NCBI RefSeq assembly: GCF_020882245.1
Contig: NC_083598.1
Location: forward strand, 52,117,858-52,181,857
Length of the DNA stretch: 64,000 bases
Direction of reading: 5' to 3'
Source of the DNA: Rhopalosiphum padi
Lineage: Eukaryota; Arthropoda; Insecta; Hemiptera; Aphididae
Part shown: piece by piece, positions 40,801 through 49,800 of the stretch
Numbering within the stretch: position 1 is the first letter of the stretch
Layout of the letters: every line of letters starts with the position of its first letter
Notes under the pieces: model-generated
Told to the model about the DNA's origin: nothing
The model's database searches: none
Seen by the model: only the letters and a program-made list of their open reading frames with translations
Program-made: the position numbers and the translations under genes

Positions 40801-43800
40801 TTATATGATCTAATGGGTCATTTGTTATAATAAAATATTCGTCTTTAACTGTTTTCGGCTTAGTATTATTTATATATTCATAAATTGATTTTGGAAGCTT
40901 TGGTAAATTTCGTATGTGTTCACGAGACATGCTATTAATTTTGTGTAAAATTTTGGTATCGATATTTTCATGTTCAAGTGTACCTGATTTTAGCAAAAAA
41001 TTATTATCAACGCCAATAGTATATAATTTTACTTTACACGTTTTTTGTATGCATTTCCATTCAATTTCCCCGAATTTTAATTCTGTATACTTGGAATATT
41101 TATAATTATTTTTCACTAACAGCACATTTTTTCGTTGACTGTAAATAGTTTGAACTTTATAGTATTACTTACTTGTCATATTTAAATAAAATTTAATTAA
41201 ATAGATTTTTTATAACCTTAGACTAACTTTAGAGATGATGATAGTTATACAACTTATTACTTATCAGTTATCACTATCAATTTATTGATTCACTAAGACA
41301 TGGGAAATTAATCGGTATACGCAACAATGATTAGATATCGCTTTGTAGATATAATATAGATATAATAATTAAATTTCAACATGGTTTTACACTTTTACGC
41401 CGATAAAGCGCTAATTTTATTAATTTTATGGCATGCGGACTTTTGGTGTTAAAAATATTTTTAAAATGCGGATTTTTTAACCATGCGGAACCACGGTGCA
41501 TGCGGAGCTACAGATTCATAAAATATTGTTATTCATGCAGAGCTGTGGTGCGTACGGTAGCAAGATTTATAGAAATCCAATGAAATTGGTGGACGCACCA
41601 CAGCTCCGCACGAATAAAAATATTTTCATTGGAAACCTTGCTACCTAATATCCTTTAAACAAAAATATGCTAAACATAATAGCTAAAATGTTAGTATCTA
41701 ATGATAGTAACTTTACAAATACATTCTTTACATTTTATGTATTTTTTGTATTTTAGTAGTTGGAAGAATGCGTGATCCCAAAAAAGTAGAAAGTAATAGT
41801 TTTATAGTATTTTTTCATTCAATATAATTTTTAATAGTTACAGACAAGGCTAACCGAACGTACGGTTGGTGACTCCACCTACCACGAAGTTATTTTACAC
41901 TAGATACTAGATAGTAACAACTGTTGCTAGTCTGTTAGCGAAATATTTAAAAACAAATAATTTTATTCACTATTTTACCATATTTACTTAACGAAAAACT
42001 TTTTATTATTCAAATACTTATCATTCGTATTTCGTATGAATTTTAACACTATAAAAATCTCGAAAATTAGTAAATTAGTATTTTGTAGCTAGAAATACAT
42101 AAACATTTCATTTTTATATCTAAAATTAAAAAATTTAATACAAGATTCTTCATTAGTTTTTCAATCTACATATGTTAAAACACATTTAAATTATTTTATT
42201 ATATCTAACATGATTCGTGAGAACTTCAAACTTTTACATACTTTATATTATTATACATTTTTCCATACACAATAACATTATTGATTTATTTTAATATATT
42301 ATCAAATAGATACTGTGAACGTATGTTAACTATTTAACGATATCTACAGAAATATATTACTAAATTGTTTGTTATATAAGTTGATATAATATGGTTTGAA
42401 TATATAATATATTATTATAATAATTAAATAATAAATACTAATAATATGCAATATTTTCCGAAAAAATTATAACAACCTACTATAATACTAAAAGTAAAAT
42501 AAACGAATTTAATAGTTTTATCAAAAAAGCATCCTACCACTTGGTGATATAATCCCATAGAGGCATAGACCAATCCAGCACGTCCGTTTCAGCTCTGGTA
42601 TTCAATGAAATATATCATATTAGATTCAAATTTAACAGACCTATAATTGACCACTTGACACTTTTTGTACAGCGTTTACAGCAAAGTGGTACCCATTTCT
42701 TTATTTAATTATAATAATATAAACAAGTTTTGTATGTTTAATTTGCATAGGCTATAAATCCACATTCAAAAAGTTGAAAAGTAGTAAGTCGTCCAACTTA
42801 ATGATATAATAATAATCATATTATTTTTCCAAAAATAATTTTAAGACTTTATTATTTCACTATAATTTAATTTAAAATATAGAAATATTGTTCATAATAC
42901 AAAAATTATTATAACTTTTATTTTGATGAATACAATTGTTTTTATGAAAATTAAAAAATTAATCATAATATAATTTTTTTCATAAATGACTATTAAAATA
43001 TTAAATAAACATTAATATTTTATAAATATTAAATTTTGACGAAACACTCGAGTCCCGAAAGTGTTGACGAGTAAATCCTATATAATTATAATACATTAAT
43101 ACAATTTATATTAACTGCATGTTAAATATTACGCTTTAATATAATATTTTGTTTATTCATTATGTATTTAATAATATATTTTTATTTTCATATTAATTTT
43201 TGAATTAATCAAAATTGTTTTACAAATACTTTATAACATATTTTAAGAATGAAAAACTCAAATTTACTGTTCTTAATCAAACATTATTCATTTTAATTTT
43301 CTTTATGTAAATGTTTATTGTTATCTATATATATATATATATATAAATGGAGCCAAAAATGTATAACAATTCATCAATTGAGAACGGCTTGGCCGATTTA
43401 GCTCAATTGTTCGTAATTGCCAGGAGAAGGTTTTTACGAAAAAAAGTTTGGAAAGACCCTATTTTTTAAAAAATTTTTTGATGATTGATTTTTTGAGTTC
43501 CGGAATGTGTTTTCGAATTGAAAAAGCTACAGCAAGCTTTAGCTTATAAAATTGTCCATATTAAATAATTAATCGTTAAAATTTGGCCCCTGGCCAACAC
43601 CAAAAAAATGGATCATCATGGAGAAAACGATTTTAACGTGAGTTTACTACATGGGCTTAACAACCTTATTACGCTCCCATAATTCCAATAATAGTGGTGG
43701 CCGAATGGGTCAAGGTGTCATTTAAAGAGTTGCGAACCCGCCCAAGGTATCAAAGGTATCAGTTTTTTTTTAAGAGTATTTTCTTTTAGGCAAAACAACG

Positions 43801-46800
43801 TTTTCCGGGTCATCTAGTAAACTATAATAATATAGATTTTAAAAAGTCTCTCCCAAAGAAATAATTTTTAGTAGTAAATGTTTAATTAATGAATTTGATA
43901 AAGTCAAGTCTAAGCTTTAATTTTCTAATGTTTATTAACTTATTAACTAAAACATACCACACCACCCTTGAGCCATCAATTAGGCTACACGACTATCAAT
44001 TATCATGCATTTTCTTAGCTTTGTACAACATTTAAGAGGAGGCCATACCCACAAGTGTTGTCTCTGTCTTATTAACGTACATCATAACAAATTTTCGTTC
44101 AGCAGAATGCATTTTGTGACGTTAGCTTTAATATTAGAGTAAATTTACCAATTATCAAATTTAAAGGTAAGAATATTATCTAAACAATGACAAATGATTT
44201 TAATGATATTATTATTTTAAAGTGAGTTACAGCTATGTAAAATATAACAACTTTAAAATGTTCATAACTCACTTTAAAATGGTAATATCAATAAAATCAT
44301 ATCTCGTTGTCTACATAATATTCTTAGCTTTAAATTTGATAATAGGTAAATTTACTCTAATATTAAAGCTAACGTCACAAAATGCATTCTGCTAAACGAA
44401 AATTTTTTATGATGTACGTTAGTAAGACAGATACAACACATGTGGGTATGGCGTCGTCTTAAAGTGATATATAAAATCTATTATAAGCAATTTATTTAAT
44501 ATACTGAATCTCATTTTTATACTTATCTAAAAAAATAATTTGGAAATTTTTAGGGTAAAATAAACCGAGAAAAAATATACCTAAAACAGTTCATCGGAAT
44601 GGAGTAATTAGTACAAATGATAAATAGACTTTTATTTTCTGCCCTAAACCGATTTAACGCCAAACGGTATAGTTCTGTTAATGCTAAATAATAATTTATT
44701 GATAATAATTCATCTGTAACATCTTACTTATAAAAATCTACCTAATAATTGTTTTTTGGTTTAAGTCCTATTGAACCTGTTCTATCTAAATTGTCTAGTG
44801 ATAAATTAATTGGACCTGATGGACTATCTGGAGAATTGTTGTATGTTTTACGTTCAACAACATCCTACTAAGTATACTCATTATGATTTATAGTTTATAT
44901 TTTGTCAAGCCTTGAGTGTGTCTATAGCTTACAGTTGGCCAATCTAACAACCAGCCAAATGCCCATTAGGTGCATGATACATTACATTTTTAGGCTTCGT
45001 TATTTTCAAAGAAACGATTTGACCAGGGAACGCGAAGACTAGTCGCACAAGTTTCTCGGACACACTATATTTTTTCGGAAGTTTATGGCGGGCTACGCCA
45101 CATTAATATCACCATTGAAAATATCACTAAGACTGGAATGATATTAGAATGTTTTAGTGAATACGCTGGATCAAAATGTTTTATCCAAAGACCTTTTCAA
45201 CTGAGGTATACACAAGAACGCCAATATGATGGGTGTAAGTAAAATGCTGTTATAACGGGAAAAGGATGGAGAAGCAATGAAACTGGCGTACTGTATTAGT
45301 AAAAAGCTGAACGAGGTGGACGTAAAATATCACTCGGAATTGTTGGTAGTTAATAGTGATATGGGTGGTATTAAATAAAAAATTAAAAAATCACTTATTC
45401 ACCACCCATAAGTTATGACATTTTTTTTATTCTTTATTCGATCCTTCAATACTATATTCTGGTCTTCGAAAGACCATGACCACTTCACGCATGAGAATAA
45501 CATAAATGCAATCACTCCGTCAAAAATCTCCTCTCAACGACTAAACTATACACTGTCTGTCACTAACTTGCACCCACTCTAGAGCAACAGATAGGTACTA
45601 ATATATAATAATACCAATGATATATGGGCTGTAGTCGTTACGTGTTATTGTAGTGGTGGGCAATAAAATGTTTTCGTTTGCCGCGCAGTCCTGGACCCTG
45701 TTCTCTGGCGAACGGAGTTTATAGATGATTTTGAGTAGGATAAAAGAAGACAGCATTAAAATTATATGCTCCAAATAATACACTTCAATAAAGAGATAAT
45801 CTATATACATATTATTCTATACGAGACTTTTTTGTTTTTTAATGTGTGTAAATTCAAAATTATAAACTTAATATGTATGTTACTGAAGTAGGAAATTCAG
45901 AGCAGGTTTCTGATGATAGTACGAGTATTATAATTTTAAGTTTATTTAGTAATTTTGTTAACCATTTAATAGTATATATATAATGTTATGATTGTTGCAA
46001 ACAGTTAGGATTGACTATGAGGTTATATTATTATTTCGTGTATGATGTTAAGTGTAATAGTGTTATGAAGACATAATAAGGTTTGAATTTGAAAGGCCTA
46101 TTTTTTAAATACCGTAAAATACATTGTTGACTTACCTGTCCGTGGCCCTAATAACGGTTAGCCGTTAGGCATTAATAATGGTCAGAATAGTTCAGTAGTG
46201 TTTTCGACGTCCATTCCGTTGGAATTGAATATTATAAGATACAACATAAAATATATGATAATACAACAGTTTGTATTAGTTTGTAGTTTAACTAGTGCTG
46301 AAGGTTATTGTAAATTAAATAATGTTATTACGTATTTTACGTAAGTAAACGCTGAATCACGTTCTTTCTAAACACGCGTTACTACTTATATTACTGTAAA
46401 GTTACATATTATCATGACATTTTTAAATTTAACATAAAATACATTTTTTTTTTAAATTTAAAAAGTATTAACGTTTCCTATTGTTTTATTTAGAATTTGT
46501 AGTAAACAATGAAAATTACATGTCATATTTGGTTAGATTGAAGAAACAAGGTAATTTATTTTTAAATGAATTTATATGTTTATGTAATGATATATGATAT
46601 ATTGTTATGCATTTATTACAAAATATTTACAGTTAATGGTAATTTATTTAATGTTTATTTCAAGAAATTAATGGTTCCTAATATTTAAACACTTAATATT
46701 TAATCAGAAGAGAATAGGTTTAAAAGTTTTATAAAGGTTAGGTTAAATTTGTTGTTTATTAGTTTATCACTCTCAGTAATTAAGTCATGACTTGAATTAT

Positions 46801-49800
46801 GACTTTATGAGTAATAATTAATAAGAAATAACGTTTTGACATGGATTATTCTTAATTGTGTCTGTTTCGACTATAACTATAAACATTTTTTTCCTCAATT
46901 TTATGACCGGAATGCATGTAACTATTGAATAGGTTTTCTATTGTTTTATTTTATTTTTCCAACGTTCATAAAACCAGCGATTTCCTTCAGTATCCATAAA
47001 AAATAACTTACGCATTTCAGAGATAAATTACAATTCTATGAATTCTAATAGTGTGGACAATGTTTGTTGCATTCTTTAGTCTACTTGACCTTTTTCGCTC
47101 ATTGACGTTTCGAGCATGGCCGTTACTATCAAAAACGTGTATTCTTCTCTTTTCAGCCTATTCTTTTTTGGCCAAAACAAAAAGTTTAATAATAATAATA
47201 TTATATATTATAATACTGAACTCCTTATAGAAAATTATTTAAAATATAACATTGGTACCTTGTATAAATATTATTCTTCTGTTAATACGTTATTATAATT
47301 CCTGTCATTGTCTTATTTTTGTTAGTGCTGGTTCACTACATTTTTAAGTAATTATTTGAAACTATAAAACTAACTTCATAAATTCATATTTGAAAATATC
47401 GGATTATCCGTTTACACGCTGAGTTAACAATTTGCCGCAAATTAATGCATAATAATGTCAAAAATCTAACTATAAAATAATTAATAACAAATATTATACA
47501 TAGGTTTTAATAATTTTCGATATGTACCTATGACATAATGTATACATTAAACTTTGCGTTTTGACCGAAAATTGAATCGGCCGAAAAGGAAAGGGTAAGT
47601 TTTTGGTCAAAAAGAGTCTCGCTCGACATTACGTTAGAATTATAATTAAAAGTCTAAAAGTCAAAAGAGATACGAAAATTTAAGGGTATACTGTATATAT
47701 AATTAAAAATGAAACAATTATAAATTGTAAAATAAATTATGATCCTTTTATTATTAATTTAATTTGAAAATATTAAAAAGTATTAAAATAATCATTATTT
47801 TTAAAATAATGAAAACTTAATTTGATTAATGATTATGTTTTAAGGATCTGTTGGATTTCATCAAATATATCATACATCTATGTATAAAATAAGAAAAAAC
47901 AATTATTACCCAGGTAAATATTATATTTCAATTCTGTACTTTTAAATTAACTTTTGTATTTATTATATCAATATTCAATAATACACTAGACATATCCATT
48001 GGACCTGCTAGACATACAAATAGTTATAGTTATTTAAAAATGTTTTATTTTCTTATACCTATTATATTATAAACATTAATATAAAGTATATAGTATAAAC
48101 ATGAAGAAAATAGAAACAATATACTTCATAAAGTTATTTGACATTGTCTAGATTTGTCTTGCGATCTATAGGCTGGCTTTTTAAAGGCAGACTACAATAA
48201 TTCCGTAGAATCGCATTGTCAGTTGTCATAAGTCTAATCTCTAGTTTAATAATATTTAAAATTTGAATTCCACAACTTTTTTCATTATACAATACACAAA
48301 TAATTTTAAATTCTTATTTGAAAGACTATTAACACGTACCTATTTTTAATAAGTTATATATATTAATAATTATGTCTAATCCGCGATTTAAGATAATATT
48401 ATTTTAAATCGCGGTCTATTGCTTCCGGGTAGAATATTTTGGTGTATGGAGAACGGAGGAAGACAATATCTGTAAAGATGCTTAAGTTAATGTTATTCAG
48501 AACCATTCCGAGCCATTTTTTATCTTGGGGCAGAACTCTAGCAATGCGCCCCCTGGGTTGTGGCCTGTAGGGGTAACACACTCAAATCTATTAATATTTT
48601 CTAATACGATTAGGTAAAACCTGAACATTTGTAATTAGGTTTCGAGCAAAACAAGCGATATCATTTTTAGACATATCCACAACTCACAAGCATATAAATA
48701 TATAAATATATAATTCTCAAATCTTTTTATTACTAAACAAATCAATTTAAAATTTACAAATTTTTAGGTACCTACTAGCATATCCGTCTCATAAAATAAA
48801 ATTATTTAAAATAATTATTATTTATAACAGAATTTTCCTTACTTTTATGTCAGAAAATTTGTCAACAACTTCTTCATTTCGCCAGCGATTGCTGTTTCTA
48901 TTGAAAGTATGGCCATACTTGATAATCTCTCCTGAACCATTGTAGATCCTAAGTAATCTTTTATCAATTTGAGTTTACTGAAGCTCCTTTCCCACGAAGC
49001 TGTTGTGACGGGCATTGAAAGAAAAATCCTTATAGCATTTCAATATTTGGATACGATTATTTAAGCTTAATATCATGAATAATTTCTAATAAACCTAAAA
49101 ACGTTACTGATTCAATATTTAGCAAAATTGATAAAGCTGCTTGTTTAAAACCTTTAATTTCCTAAACTATTTCCGCAGTATTTATATCTTCATTATATTT
49201 TAGTCGCTACTTTTTGCAAATCGTGTGAATTTATATTAGTTAATGAATGACCAAAAAAAATTAAGAACCGTTTGATATTTGAATATTTTCATAATTTTTT
49301 TGCACCGCAATGTTATCTTACTCATCTTAGTAAGAAGAATATCAATATTAAGTCTGTAATGTCAATTCAAAAATTAAATGGAAAATCAATTTTTAAGATA
49401 ACATCATAAATATTACTAATGTCTAATAACAAAATACATATATATAACTAATAATAAATACTATTTACTAATAATAATTCAATAATAATTGTAAAGCGAT
49501 AAACGAGTAATCAATTAAGAAATACCTATATTTTATAATAAAAATATAATTTTACGTTTACGGATCGGCGCGTAGTAATACAAAATATTTAAATATTATA
49601 TTGTCAACAATACAGTATTATACAATAATAATTAATACATTTTTTAATTTTCTATAGTTAATCATTTAATATTTTTGCGCCCCCTCAACATCAGGCGCCC
49701 AAGACAAGCGCCTCGTTCGCCTCACCCTAGTTTATGGCTCTGATGATATTATTACGAATGGAAATTTAATAACATTAGAAACTTACATAGATTTGTTTAT

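Noticed and set aside
46298..46339. Possible exon before a perfect GTAAGT near 46340
   Set aside because: In the required phase the segment contains a stop codon (TAA).
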